From contig MU119313.1 in the NCBI GenBank assembly GCA_014904845.1, positions 1 to 64,000 on the forward strand: 64,000 nucleotides of DNA, written 5' to 3'. Under the pieces are notes generated by a model. It was not told the DNA's origin, made no database searches, and was given only the letters and a program-made list of their open reading frames with translations. This stretch comes from Acephala macrosclerotiorum. Its lineage: Eukaryota; Ascomycota; Leotiomycetes; Helotiales; Mollisiaceae. The translations under genes and the position numbers were made by a program. Shown here one piece after another: positions 33,949-47,390 of this stretch. The number at the start of each line of letters is the position of its first letter. Positions within the stretch are counted from its first letter, which is position 1.

Positions 33949-35513
33949 CCACGCACGGGATTTCGACTATTTGCCGGCGAGCAGTCCATTCTGGAACTCC
34001 GTAGATGACAAGTTCCTCCATCTTTCCATCCATCCTAGATAGGTGGCTTTTAATGTCCGTACGGTACTCCCGAAGGTGAAAGTTGCTGAAAATGCGCAAC
34101 GCCCTGGATTGTTTTTCGATAGGATTAGATCGTGCTTTACGTTTCAATTCCTCTGAGGATAGTATTAACGAGTCCGATTCATGAAGAGTAGAAATAGGCC
34201 AGCCTTAAATATATAAGAGGTCCTTTAGCGTGTGCACGTGAGATGCACGTGGCTTTCTATCATGTAAGCATACGATACAACATCCCCCCTTTTTAATCGA
34301 GTTGTTATGATATATATGACAATCACGTAATAGCTTTGAGGACACACTAAACATCCTTCTTAGCAATTTCTTTATAGCGCAGTAGTTGCGGAAAAATCTC
34401 ACAGTTTCTCGACTTGTGAGACTCGTCGTTGCCGGAAAGTCTGTTCTATCTGTCGAAACTTTCTTTGAACAGAGTCAAAATAGGGGCTTAACAATAGTTC
34501 TCGTTTACTTAACATCGTAGACTTTTCATATTACGCATTAAAAGTATGCAATATAAGTGAGCTTTCGCCGCGCGAGTACATTTACACCAGACTTCCATTT
34601 CTCGTAATTCAACTTTCAACGACTGAAATTTCAGTATAAATCGATATTTATAGTAGCTATAGTGTAAAGATTGGTGGGTCTAAGAGGAGAGTATGGTCGG
34701 TGTATGCGAGTTTGTAGGTGGTAAAGGTAAAGAGGGTATATGTAAAGGCAGAGCGTTGCTACATATAATTCAGAGGTTAATTGATATATTGGCTTTAGAC
34801 TACCGGAGATCAATCTGAGAAGAGCTTACAATAATGTATGTTCTCGGTCAAATAGCTGTGAAGCCTAGATTATCGAGATGATTCATCGTTGTAGGAGGTC
34901 AATATAATGTGGTATGTGAAGGTGAAGTAGAATGTGAAGCCTGTTTGTAAATTGAAAGGGTATTTACCTTTCTCACCCCATGTCGTCACTTCTAAGTACT
35001 TTCTACCAACCGGAGGAGGAAAGTCCAGGTGTCTCTTAAGATGCAGGAATTGGAAGGACTTGCTCTACTTCACAACATGTATCTCTTTCATAAAGCCCAA
35101 GATTCTAGATAGACCAGTTATCATTTCCAGCTAGTTTTGGACTGCATCCATCTATTTATCATTTCAATACACACGAAAAGGTTCGAACATTTTCTAAAGG
35201 CAAGAAATTCGATGGCAATGTGATACAAGCTGGAAAGGAGAAAATTCATTCATTCGCGTAACTATCAATCTCTATCTCGATATAGAGTCTGAGACAACAC
35301 TCGGCGACTTCTAGAAAAGTGAGAAACAGGAAAGGGAAAAGACAACCAAGTTTTTCGTTATTCCAATTCGTAACCAGATCTTGAATCCCAAGCAAGCAGA
35401 CAACTTCAATTGAACCCTTCTCCCCCGGCCCGATGTCCGACCTCGACCTTAGACGCACAGCAATCGGATGAGGAATTGAATGTTCATTGCAAAACCCGAC
35501 CTCCATAAGCCAC
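33949..35513. other. 1.5-kb intergenic region, no gene seen
   Basis: AT-leaning stretch between the MDR gene and the 3' end of the repeat-precursor gene. Frames are short, with no domains. It holds the MDR promoter and the precursor's 3' untranslated region; nothing else is supported. Confidence 0.5.
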
Positions 35514-36181
35514 CTACTCGTTGTCGACAGACGTGGTCTGATCATCGTTAGTAAGCAAATCGGGAAAGGTTGGGAGACTGCATTCGGGATGCACTCTGAA
35601 AGCACAGGTGAACTTACAAACATGCCCTTAAGGTCCTCTCCACGAGCCTCAACGTCCACGGAGGTGCTGAACATGCCCTTCAAATCCTCTCCTCGAACCT
35701 TGACTGGAGCTGCGTCTTGAGAAGTGCTGAACATGCCCTTGAGATCCTCTCCGCGAGTCTCAACGTCCATAGAGGTGCTGAACATGCCCTTCAAATCCTC
35801 ACCACGCTTCTCGGCATCGTGGGAGGTAGTGAACATGCCTTTAAGGTCTTCACCTCGTGCCTCAACATCAACAGAAGTGGAAAACATGCCCTTCAAATCC
35901 TCACCACGCTTCGCAGTATCGTGGGAAGTAGTGAACATGCCCTTGAGATCCTCACCACGCTTCTCAGAGTCATGAGAAGTGCTAAACATGCCCTTGAGAT
36001 CCTCTCCGCGCTTTTCAGTATCAACGGAGGTGCTGAACATGCCCTTGAGATCTTCTCCGCGTTTCTCGGCGTCATGAGAAGTGGTGAACATGCCCTTGAG
36101 ATCCTCTCCGGGAACAGGGGCTGCGAGGCTGCCAGTGCCAAAGATGGCAACGGCAATGAGGGTCAAGCGCATGGTGTGCAT
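35514..36181 (-). CDS. Secreted tandem-repeat precursor peptide (dikaritin/Kex2-processed type)
   Basis: 195 aa from two exons: 36181-35618 and 35537-35514. The 80-nt intron (GTAAGT...CTAAC...CAG) interrupts the tenth repeat, and splicing gives ...GEDLKGMF|TTSVDNE-stop. Signal peptide about residues 1-21 (MHTMRLTLIAVAIFGTGSLA, then APVP). Ten copies of GEDLKGMF follow: seven 17-residue units, one of 20, one of 17 and the last truncated at 15. Units end in EKR/AKR (repeats 1-4 and 6), suited to Kex2, or in EAR, TR and VR. The octapeptide is invariant while positions after it vary (S/T, H/V/M/Q). This layout, beside a UstYa gene, is that of ustiloxin/phomopsin-type RiPP precursors. A plain Kex2-processed repeat protein is the main alternative. 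Confidence 0.85.
35618..36109 (-). repeat. 51-bp coding tandem repeat array, 9 full units plus part of a tenth
   Basis: DNA repeats of 51 bp (one of 60 bp) encode the GEDLKGMF units. The core-coding part is highly similar in all copies; the spacer part varies. The array lies inside exon 1 of the precursor gene and ends at the intron donor. Antisense open frames over the array are shadows. Confidence 0.9.
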
Positions 36182-36986
36182 TTTGAGATGAGTCGAGGAC
36201 TTGTAATTCCGTGAAAAGGGAAGTGAGTTGGTGAAGAGGCGATGTAAAAACGAGGTAGATGTGAAGGCTTGAGTATTCGACTGTTGTTCGATGTGAGCTT
36301 GAGTGAAGTATTGGTAGAGGGGGAATTAGAGGTCTTATATCTTGGGAGAATTGAGCATAATTTAGTGATCAGTGAACTTTGAGGCGCACCGCTCTTGCTA
36401 GGAGTTGCATCTTGCAACCGCCTGCACTAACCTCGTTACTCCCATGGCGACTGAGCAAGCTCGACGATGTGATCGTACGCATTCGAATGATTCCTCTCGC
36501 GATAGTGTGTGTGGATCGCTTGCTGTCCCCAAACGGACATTTGGCGAAGCGCGAAATCGACGACGCGACGCCAGATCTCCACGAAGGCGCCGCCGGGTTG
36601 ATGTGATATAATCGCGCGAGAGGAAATGAAGCCGCGGATTATGAGTACAGTATAGCAGCGCGGCACGTGCCGAGAGTTCGCCGCTGAGAGCCTGAGACGA
36701 GAGCGCCGCCGAGAACTTCGGTAAATCAACCAATCAAACGAAGCAACGCCGACTGTCAACTGCATGCTTGCAAGTGACATCGAGAGCATTGCGCGGTTGA
36801 GGGCAGGACGAAACGCATGTCCGTCTCGAAGGCCACTGATGGAAAATCCGACCATGAATTTTTGGAGTGTTCTTCTTTCACTCCTCTATGGGCCCCTCAT
36901 CCTTTCTTGCTGCATCTCACATCCACATTGGCCTCTCCTGTCCTTTACTCAATTACAAACCAGTCTCAAAAACGACGGCATCGAAC
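36182..36986. promoter_or_regulatory. Divergent promoter region between precursor and UstYa genes
   Basis: About 800 bases shared by the minus-strand precursor and the plus-strand UstYa gene. The part near the precursor is AT-rich, and the middle (36440-36740) is GC-rich with many CG dinucleotides. Open frames here lack conserved content. Co-regulation is suggested only by the arrangement. Confidence 0.45.
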
Positions 36987-37978
36987 ATGTTTAAGAGCTA
37001 CTTGTTCAGCAAAGAGCATCAATACATGCCTGTTTCTGTACAGAGCGACGGACAATGCCAATTGCCTATGAGCAATGACAACAAGGCCATTCGACGACGA
37101 GCCTTCGTCTATGCCTTGCTTGTTCTGGAGGCACTGCATTTGATTCTTTTTCTTGCTGTGTACGCTGGCATGCACGACTTCTCGGACATCCACTTGAGCC
37201 ATGAGCTGGATACCTGTGCGTCGATTCTCCCTCCAACGACTTCTTGGAGACGCTAAATTGACCGATGACTTCAACCTGTGGTAGACTTTGCTCTTTCCGA
37301 GTTCAACACGGTCAAGACATTCTATGGCGACTGGTCTTTGATGAACCGCAGCACTGAGTCCGATGCTCTTTTCGAGCAAATCCAAACGTGTATGTACGGC
37401 AAGGCTCTAGCCAGCCATGCTTTGTCTAAATTCCGAAGCGAAATTAGCTAATTGACGTATTTTCTTCTTCAGCGGACGGGGTTGTTGCCATAGACACCGA
37501 ATGGGCCCTTCTTCATGGCTATGCGCCCTCTGTAGCACATCCCCAGGATACTACCAAGAGCATCTATCAGATCGACATGTTTCACTCGATGCATTGCGTG
37601 GTAAGAGACCTTTTCCGCCCTCCAAGAAATTGGGAATCTCATCCCGCATTATCCATGAATACCCGAAAATTGGGACACTGCTGACACGTCGGTGCAATCG
37701 CACCGTACCAGTACCGCCTTCGTAACAAATTAACCTCTTCTCTATCGCTGCATGATTGGCCACGCAATGACGAGCACACGCTCCATTGCCTCGATTACCT
37801 TCGGGAGCAGCTGATGTGCAATTCAGATCTCACGCTTGAGGGCACCGACGACCTTCTCCACTTCAATAAAAACAGCGGTCACGTGTGCCGCAATAGCGAT
37901 GCAGTAACAAGCTGGGCTGCTGAGCATCACTGGGACGGCCATCGGCAATTCCTTATTGATACAGAGGGGTATCAGTAG
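36987..37978 (+). CDS. UstYa-family (DUF3328) oxidase-like membrane protein
   Basis: 242 aa from four exons: 36987-37215, 37285-37389, 37473-37600 and 37712-37978. All phases close and donors are good (GTATGT, GTAAGA). There is one membrane helix at about residues 40-61 after a basic RRR. The outer domain carries FHSMHC (HxxHC at 149-153, split from the next exon one residue later) and EHTLHCLDYLREQLMC (HxxHC at 176-180), then SDLTLEG, the usual end-block. In ustiloxin, phomopsin, asperipin and cyclochlorotine pathways such proteins perform oxidative cyclisation or hydroxylation of the core peptide. The direct neighbour of the repeat precursor, transcribed away from it, makes a tailoring role on GEDLKGMF units likely but unproven. 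Confidence 0.9.
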
Positions 37979-38782
37979 CCAAGTTTGATTCCTGGCCTCA
38001 AGTAATAATAATCTACGACATGGGAACCGACTTTTTGGCAACATGGCTGAAGTTATGCTTAGGGTATAAGTCATTGTTGTCAGGCACTTCATGTACCTTT
38101 TGAAGAGAGAACCGAAGATTTGGGCAATTTGGACTTTTAGCAATAGTTTGGATTCTAACGAAAACAATGCTGTCAAAAGAAAGAATACCCTTCTGAGCCC
38201 ACAACTAATTTACATTTTACTGTCTCGAAAGTTTAGTTCGGTTTCATCTTGAAAACAAACAAATAACAAAAATAGAGATGGGTCTATCTCTCGAATTCCG
38301 AAAACTGAACAACAATAACTGTAACTTTTTTGAACTTTGAAGTTTAAATCCAATAATATAAACAAATCCAACATAATTGCAGCGAACACAAGTACTTATT
38401 TTCTCTTCCCTGTCGTTTTTGGTCTAACTGCGGCGGTGTTTGACGAAAGCGCCGAACATGGCGTCGTGCCTTCAGACCAATGACAAACGATCCCGCCGGC
38501 GTGCCGCATAGAAACACGGCGGGAAGATCCTTTCGAAATGGACGTACTTCCAAGTGATCAATTCGCCCACACTTAAACAGCGGGATTATGGCCATATATT
38601 CTCTCTCGACACTCTATCCTACTTCCTTTCTTACGTTTTTTGTGCGGCCTCTCGGTCGTCAGCCTTTGCTAGTAGAAGATGTACTAAATCCGATTCATTG
38701 CCTACGACTTCCACCATTGTTTCACAAATCGGGACCCGGAAATTCATGCTCATCAAAAGCGGACGAGTAGTCACCTGACAAT
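37979..38782. other. Intergenic region, no gene seen
   Basis: About 800 bases between UstYa and the transporter. The 3' part from 38590 is CT-rich promoter-like sequence. No domain-bearing frame was found. Confidence 0.5.
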
Positions 38783-40734
38783 ATGGATCTTGACGGAGAC
38801 ATGGATGACGGCCTCGACCTGATCTGGGGGGAGCCTGAGCCAAAGATCGAGTCGCCTGAATCCTTAACTCTTCCGACGAGGAGTGTTGGATTCCTGCTTC
38901 TCTTGACGGCTGGTCTTGGTGGGCAAGTCTTCAAAAACATCGCCATTCTTATGAATTGAATATTTGATCAAGGATTGGACTAACTTGAAGGACAGATTGC
39001 AAAGCATCTTTGCCTTGATCTTCTCGAACGGCTCCGTGAGTATTTTCCCTGTCTTCTGTCCCCGAGTGCGAAAATTTCACTGCTGACTGGTAGAGAAAGG
39101 CACACTTGAGCAGTCTCGGCTTGAGCAAGCCAGTCCTCGCACTAGTCTGGATGGCCGGCCCAGTTGCAGGTATGACACTGCAGCCATACTTCGGGATCTG
39201 CAGTGATCAGTGCCGCTCGCCCTGGGGCCGACGACGGCCTTTCATTGCATGTGGAACGCTGGCAGCTGTGGTGTCTTTAATTGGCCTGGCTTCGGCCGAG
39301 AAGTTATCACAGGTGCTCGTCCACCTTTGGGCCAGTGATAGCTCCCACGCAGAAGCAGCAGCGCGCTCGCTGGCAGCAGGAGTAGCCGTCGTCTTTTTCG
39401 TGGTGCTCAATGTCGCTGTACAGCCAATACAAGGCGGAGTACGAGCACTTCTCGCTGACATTTGCCCACAAGCCCAGCAGCCGGCAGTCAATGCCGTGGC
39501 GGGAATCGTTGTCAGTGCCTCGAATATTTTCAGCTACGCTCTGGGCTTCATCGATTTACCACGCCTAGGACCCCTCCGCGCACTTGGAGGCAACTCACAG
39601 TTTTCCATCCTTTGTGTTGTTACGTCGGCAACGCTCGTGGTCTCCATAGCCCTGACATGCTTAGCTGTTCGGGAGAGGAATCCGATGCTGGATGAGGATG
39701 TGCTCCAAAAGCAGCTTGGCGCTGAGGAGGACTCAGGGGACACTGTGTACGCCATGGCGTTGTACCTCTGCACCAGCTTTCCACGCCTGCCCCAGCAAGT
39801 GCGGCAGGTGTGCAAGGTTCAGTTCTTCTCCTGGATGGGCTGGTTTCCGTTCTTGTTTTATATGACGACATATATCGGCAATAGGTGTAAGCAAAGCAAT
39901 TTCTTACAACTGCACTGCAGTCCATACCCGTAGCCGTGACGTCTAGATAATTCGCATGGCTGACCAGAAAACATAGACAAATCTAGCATGGCTACTGCGT
40001 CAGGTCGGCCATCTCCAACCGACCAAGAGGTACAGGCCAGGTCCACGAGAATCGGCTCCTTCGGGCTGCTGCTCTTCGCACTGGTGGCACTGGTGGCCGG
40101 TGCTATTCTTCCTCTCGCCCACAAACACGCCAGCTGTCAAGATAGCCGGAAAGTGGTTCCTTCAGGTATAAATGTCACCATCCGCCGGTTCGGAAGCATT
40201 CGATGCTTGTGGATCATGTCACACGTTCTATTTGCCTGTTGCATGTTAGCCACCTTCTTTATATCGTCGCTCCAAGGTGTCTGCATCCTTGTTGGTCTCA
40301 GTGGCATCAGCTGGGCCATAACCATATGGGCACCTTACGCCATAATCAGCACCCATATCTCGCACGACGGCGACGACGGTGGTACGTATTTGCACTGTTC
40401 CGAGCCCCTGGTACTTCACTACAGTGAGTCCGAAGAAGAGGAGGATGATCAACAATTCCAAGGTCGATACGGAGAAAAGGGTGATGGTAACGATGAAACC
40501 TGTGAACGCCGGCCGGGAATTGCGTTTGGCCTACATAACGCGGCAATTGCAGGACCGCAGATCGTAGCTGCTGCCGCTTGCAGTCTCATTTTCTGGATGT
40601 TGGAAGGGTCATCGCAAGACGGAATAGTCTGGGCGCTGCGAGCTGGAGGGCTGGCTGCGCTCGGGGCAGCTGTTCTGGCAAGGGGGGTTAGGGAGGAGGA
40701 TTCTGGGCTCGGACCAGGAAGGGGGAGCGGCTGA
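38783..40734 (+). CDS. SLC45/sucrose-type MFS transporter
   Basis: About 579 aa in four exons: 38783-38926, 38991-39035, 39094-39886 and 39977-40734. Phases close. The first donor (GTCTTC) is weak; the others are good. It is an MFS protein of the GPH/SLC45 type with about 12 helices. The diagnostic loop SPWGRRRPFI follows SLGLSKPVLALVWMAGPVAG, and FPFLFYMTTYIGNR, GISWAITIWAPYAIIS and GIAFGLHNAAIAGPQIVAA lie further on. Family members carry sugars (sucrose, maltose) with protons in plants, yeasts and animals. An acidic insert of about 60 residues near residues 465-500 (SEEEEDD) lies in a cytosolic loop. It is next to the UstYa gene in the same direction. Export of the cluster product is possible, but sugar uptake is equally plausible. 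Confidence 0.87.
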
Positions 40735-42832
40735 GCTTGATGATCCTCTAAGTGCTGCAATTATCTGAATCAATCCTCGATTTGTTTCGGTTCCATGAAT
40801 CTCGATCGTGTAATTGCACTGGAACTGCGTGATATCAGAGTATAATGGACCACAAAGAGTACACATAGCTCACTATTTCCGGTCGAGGAAGAGGCCGCAA
40901 TGCTGAGACTCGTCCGTATCGCAAGATGTGCGCTCATGGTATCCTCGTCCCAAATTGCCTGTGATTCTGCTATTGCTTCCAATATCAGTCAAGACTCTTT
41001 GTTATGCGATCTTCCACTAACAATGTAATTGTATCTCTTTCGAGAGCAAGGATATTGGGCCCATTGCGATTGAGTTACACGAGTTGCCGAGCTGGGTGAA
41101 GGCAGGTCAAAGTCGAAGTGGCGGACGAACGATTAGAATTATTCCAAGAGTTTGTAGAGCAAAACTTGACGGGGAAGCAGTTCGCGCAAAATGTGGTGTG
41201 AGGATGCTGTTCGGCGGAGCTATGTATCTCTACTAGTTTGTGGAAGGGATTTGTTGTGCATTGTGTTGCCACCGCGTGCAAGCAAGGCGGACAGTCTTTC
41301 CATACAGCTCAGCCCGTCTCCCGGGCCGTCCTCCCGAGAGTCGAGAGTCGAGAGTCGAGAGTCGAATCTGCCGTATTGCGGCCAGGGAAAGGCCTGCGAC
41401 GTGCAACAAAATCGTGGCCATCGTCACTTTTGCTTGATTACGGACATTGACAAAAGTCTGTTGCACATCGTAGCCCTTTCCGCCCCGCTGCCGCTGCCGC
41501 CGCCGCCGTAATACTTGATCTCTAACTAAAGATGAGAGCAATAAGATAATTTCGTTGCACTTCGTATGTCATTCCGCCCCGCTCCACTCCCGCGACGACG
41601 GATCGTTAACGGGGACATTGGTCAAGTTTCGTTGCACATCGCAGGCCTACCCTTCGTCGCAATACGGGAGGCTTCGACGGTCAACCCACGGGCGGTTGTC
41701 CTCGGGAACAGTTGTCGGGAAGGGACCCAGGCCCGGGACATGCAACCGTGTCTTGCATCTACTCAAGTCTTTGGAATGCAGATATGAGTAGTGACTCTAA
41801 CATCGCAAAGATGTTTATATTCAACCTTATTCAGGAATTGGCAGAGGGACTTAAAATAGTGATAGTCGTGATCACTGAACTCAGTGTTAGGCACAAAAAC
41901 TCCCGATTGGAACGAATTCTTCAAGTTTGAATAGGACGTTGGTGATAGTATCATTTACAGATGAACGGAAGCAGGTAGGTCAGGCTGAGCAAAACTAACT
42001 TCAAACCGTGTCGAAGTCTGGAAAATAAAGCAAGGCAGAAATAGGCAATGAATTCAAGTGAAATGCAAGATCATAAGAGTAACATTCATCGATCGTGTTG
42101 TCTGCTTAGAATCAGGAGAAGCGAGCGCCCCTGAATAAACATCCCTATTCGGCTAATTGAGGAAGTGCCACTTGGCAAGAAGAAGATATTGCGCATATAA
42201 TATTTACGACGGCTTCGTAAATATCTTATGAAGTATAGATACATAGCAATGTATCTTCCACATCTAAGAAACGTGGACCGTCTCATGCGACCCGTGAACA
42301 AGCATGCGTACCAAGTCTGGATACCACCTCACAATGCATAACCGAAGACACGCATGCGACGCCTCATCGCATTACCAAGTCGCAACACAAAAGTAGTGAC
42401 ATACCAAAAGACGGACCAAAAGAAATGTACAGATGAGACTCAAGGAAAGATTTCTAATCGCATCAATTCATTATCTATTGCCTGCCCGCAAAACAAAAGT
42501 AGGTAAGAACGGCCAGCCAATCCACCAGTCCAATCGTACCCACCGCTTCCAATGCAGACGCCCTCCTTTTCCCAAATATATGTCGTACCATGCGAACCCA
42601 AGAATCCAATCCAATCCGACTTGACACCAAGAACCAGTCAGCGAGAATGAAAGAAGTCGTCAAGACCTCTTCACTGAACCGCCTTCCAAGGCCTTATAGA
42701 AACAACCTCCACCTCCACCTCCTCCTCTCGATCCCTATATCTCTCCCCATGCCCTCCCTCCCCTCTATCCCATCTCTCCAACCACCCGCACCCCCTTCCC
42801 CTCCCCATAATTCCCGACCACCAACCCAACCT
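40735..42832. other. 2-kb intergenic region with minor repeats
   Basis: No gene is supported. There is a short tandem of AGTCGAG at about 41336-41366 (four copies). There are diverged copies of a block around TTGCACATCG (about 41460-41500, 41550-41590 and 41610-41660), perhaps an old duplication. A 10-bp-stem hairpin, ATATTTACGA/TCGTAAATAT, lies near 42199-42223. From 42590 the sequence is pyrimidine-rich; it is the 3' side of the next minus-strand gene. Confidence 0.5.
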
Positions 42833-43453
42833 CTAAGCTCCCACCCCAGCGCTCTGCTCCTTCATCGCAACCTTCGCCTCCTTGTCCGTCTTCATCCCCT
42901 GAAGTCCACCCTTAAACATATCCAACGCCAAAAGCGCCGTTGACGCAGTCCACAGCATCCAGTTGAAAGCGGCGAAAACGGCATCAGCGCGAGCAGCAGC
43001 GCAGACGGAGCCGCGGCAGAAGAGGAGTTTGCCGAGGAAGACAGCCAGGGCGATGAAGCCAGCGAAGTAGAAGAGGACGTTTAGGAGGGAGAAACCAAAA
43101 TGGCCATAAGGATGGGAGACTGTACGAGGAGAAAGCGAGAGATTAGTGCTGTGCAGTTTAAACGACTTGTAAGGAGGGGAGGGGAACGTACCCTTTGCCA
43201 TGAAGCGGGGGGAGAGTTCAAGGTAGACGAGCGAGAGGACGGAGAATATTGGGACGAAGATTAGGAAGTTGATTTGGCTGGGGGAGGCGGTTAGGGTGTC
43301 GTTATCGTACCAGTGGGCGACTGCGCATTTCTGTTAGTATGTTGGCGACGCGATTGGAGATGGGGAGGAGGTACCGTATGCTGAGAGGCCCATGACAACA
43401 ATTGCGAAGATGCCCTGGGCGATGCGCAGAGGAAGTAGCAATCCGAACGCCAT
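42833..43453 (-). CDS. Small four-helix membrane protein, MARVEL-like
   Basis: 164 aa, three exons: 43453-43375, 43320-43192 and 43119-42833. Introns are 54 and 72 nt and phases close. It has four hydrophobic helices: LLLPLRIAQGIFAIVVMGLS, INFLIFVPIFSVLSLVYLEL, LLNVLFYFAGFIALAVFLG and AAFNWMLWTASTALLALDMF. The RIAQ start of helix 1, an acidic/polar W-Y loop (AHWYDND) and a Cys pair after helix 3 (FCRGSVC) match fungal MARVEL-domain proteins of membranes and eisosome-like sites. A charged tail follows. Its precise role is unknown. Confidence 0.85.
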
Positions 43454-45660
43454 TGTGTATGTAGGTGATGATGATGATGATATCGTGTAAATATCGGGTA
43501 TCTAGTCGTATGATAGTGTCGTCGTACAATAAAAACGTTCGATGCTGCTGCAACTTGTGCGCGCGTGAATGAGTGTGTGAAGATATACGTCGGGGGGGCG
43601 AAGTGTGGTGGAGAAGCGCAGACGAAGAGAAGAAATTCAAAGTGAGAAAGTCGCAGACCACCCACTGGGTATTATTGCAATTACGGGTGTAGGAGAAAAG
43701 CAGAAGAAGAGGAGATGACAATGGCAATGGGCTGGCTTGAATTTCCGTCCGGGGCTGCCCTTCTATGAAATTGCTTGGGGACGCTGCGTCGCATAATCTG
43801 GGGGACCCTGAACGTGTGTCATATTGAAACCTGCAGGGGAGAGGACATCAGGGGTTCTAGGCCAATGAGCCCAAACGAATCGCGGCCGACCACGACGAGA
43901 CTGCGGACTAGCTCTGATCGTCCTGGTAATATTTTCCGGCGATAAAGATGATCTGGAAAAGATACAGGGGCCGAACGTGGGATATACTGTATTAAAATTG
44001 CGCGGTGATCACTTGATAGAGGGGTAATAGATTGCAATCTCCTACCCACGGGGCAATTACCTCAAGAAGCGCCTCAAGACGCCAGCGACGCAAACCTATC
44101 AACCCGTTAACAAGAGTCAGTCAAGGCTGTCAACAAAGCTTGCTCCCCCACAAAGACTTCTTGAGCTGGTGTTGACACAATAGACGCGACAGCGCATTGT
44201 CGTCCAAGAAGCTACCAAGGCCGCACATCCCCTCCATCAGCTCAGCAGTGAAACAAACATGCAGCGCCAATAAACGCCCAGCAGTCGCAGAGAACAATTC
44301 TCCATAAGAACCAAGGCTCGCCCAGACACGCATGTCTCTTGGTTTTTCTTCAGAGTTCATCGCAGGAGGGTGATGGATGATCTTCACGGGTGCCAAGCTG
44401 GGTTAAGACGTTGGCTGCTAGGAATCTCGTGACCCTGGCCCTGGATGAAGCTGCGTGAGACGAGGGTGCAGTTGTCAATGCGAGTGCTGCTGTATCAGGC
44501 TATTTTGGGTTTTCGGAGGCAAGAAAGTTGACGAGACCGCACTTGATTGGAGGCGGACGGTGTCGCATCGTTGTCTGAAAAGGGATGATACCACGTGATG
44601 GAAGCTTGAAAAGGGGCTTGGCTTCACTTGAGCCTCTTGCTTCCAGACGAAGACGAGTATCACCAAGATGCCAATTCTGGAGAATACCGCTGGACATATC
44701 CTTGGAAGAGCTTCCTTGAGCTCTTTTGCCTCTCGACCCGACGTGTCACCAAGCTTCACTTGCTCAGCTCCGCATCTTTGCGCTGTCAAAGATTTGCTTG
44801 GAAAGTTTGGGGGCATGCTTAAAGGTTAGATTGTGGTTGAGTGGCTTCCCGGAGTGACCGTTAGCCAAGCTATTATCAGGTCAGATTTGTGTCGCGACTT
44901 GGGACTTTCTTGCAGCTCTTGATCCAGAACGGTCCTGAATTAGAAAGACGTCTACAAACCGGCAATGGCTTTTGGCTTGCGAAGCTTTCTCGCACTTTCT
45001 TGCGCTTTCTTGAGATGCCAACGCTGCGGACTGAGGGGAATGTAGTGAATTGTAGGTGGAGAGAGGAAAGGAGCAGTAAGCCATACCAGAATTACTTGGT
45101 TTCTGGGGTACGCTGGGCTACGTTTAACAGGTCACTTCGGAGCTAAGAATTATTCGGATGAAAGAGGCTTCGGATCCGAACTTGATCTCCAAGGAAAATG
45201 GAACCGCCCACATCCACACCAATCATCCATTTTGTACAGTCATCAATACCCCTCGTCGATTGGGCGGGGTTCTTTTTATGCTTTTCTCCAATCTCTCTGC
45301 ATTCCTGATAAGCTTCCCACTGGACAATGCAAGGGAGTGCGACTTCGGAACTGCAGGCACAAGCACAAGCACAAGCAAACGACAAACGATTATTGCAAAT
45401 TTTCTCTGAGGCGCTGGCTCACAAGGTAGGGGGACCGAATGGGGGTGTCATTGAATGAGGCAACTCCTCTCATCCCCCGGTGGTGATCACCCAATATGGC
45501 GTGCTTGGGTGGCTTCCTTTCTCTTACCCCACATTCGATGATCGCCGACCTTTCATTCCCAAGTACCAGCGCTTGCATTTAAAGTCAAGCCATCTTCTCC
45601 TCGTTCACTAATTCACAATTCCATCCCTCCCTCCTACTTTGATCACTCACCATAAACACA
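43454..45660. other. 2.2-kb intergenic region, no gene confirmed
   Basis: Between the MARVEL-like gene (minus) and the sulfhydrylase gene (plus). The longest frames (44130-44396 minus, 88 codons; 44475-44816 minus) have no recognised domain. A CACGTG E-box, the core bound by Cbf1-type sulfur regulators, is present at about 44593, a kilobase from the sulfhydrylase start. Confidence 0.45.

Positions 45661-47390
<1,730 letters not shown>

Noticed and set aside
35618..36109. Regularly spaced repeats resembling a CRISPR array
   Set aside because: The 51-bp units are in frame, encode a conserved octapeptide and lie in an exon of a eukaryotic gene; the spacers are not unique sequences.
35717..36214. 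165-codon open frame on the plus strand over the repeat array
   Set aside because: It is the antisense shadow of the repeat precursor; it has no signal peptide and no splice logic, while the minus-strand frame has both.
44130..44396. 88-codon minus-strand frame starting MAPVKIIHHPP
   Set aside because: A plausible start, but no recognised domain, no intron signals and no coding context; left as intergenic.
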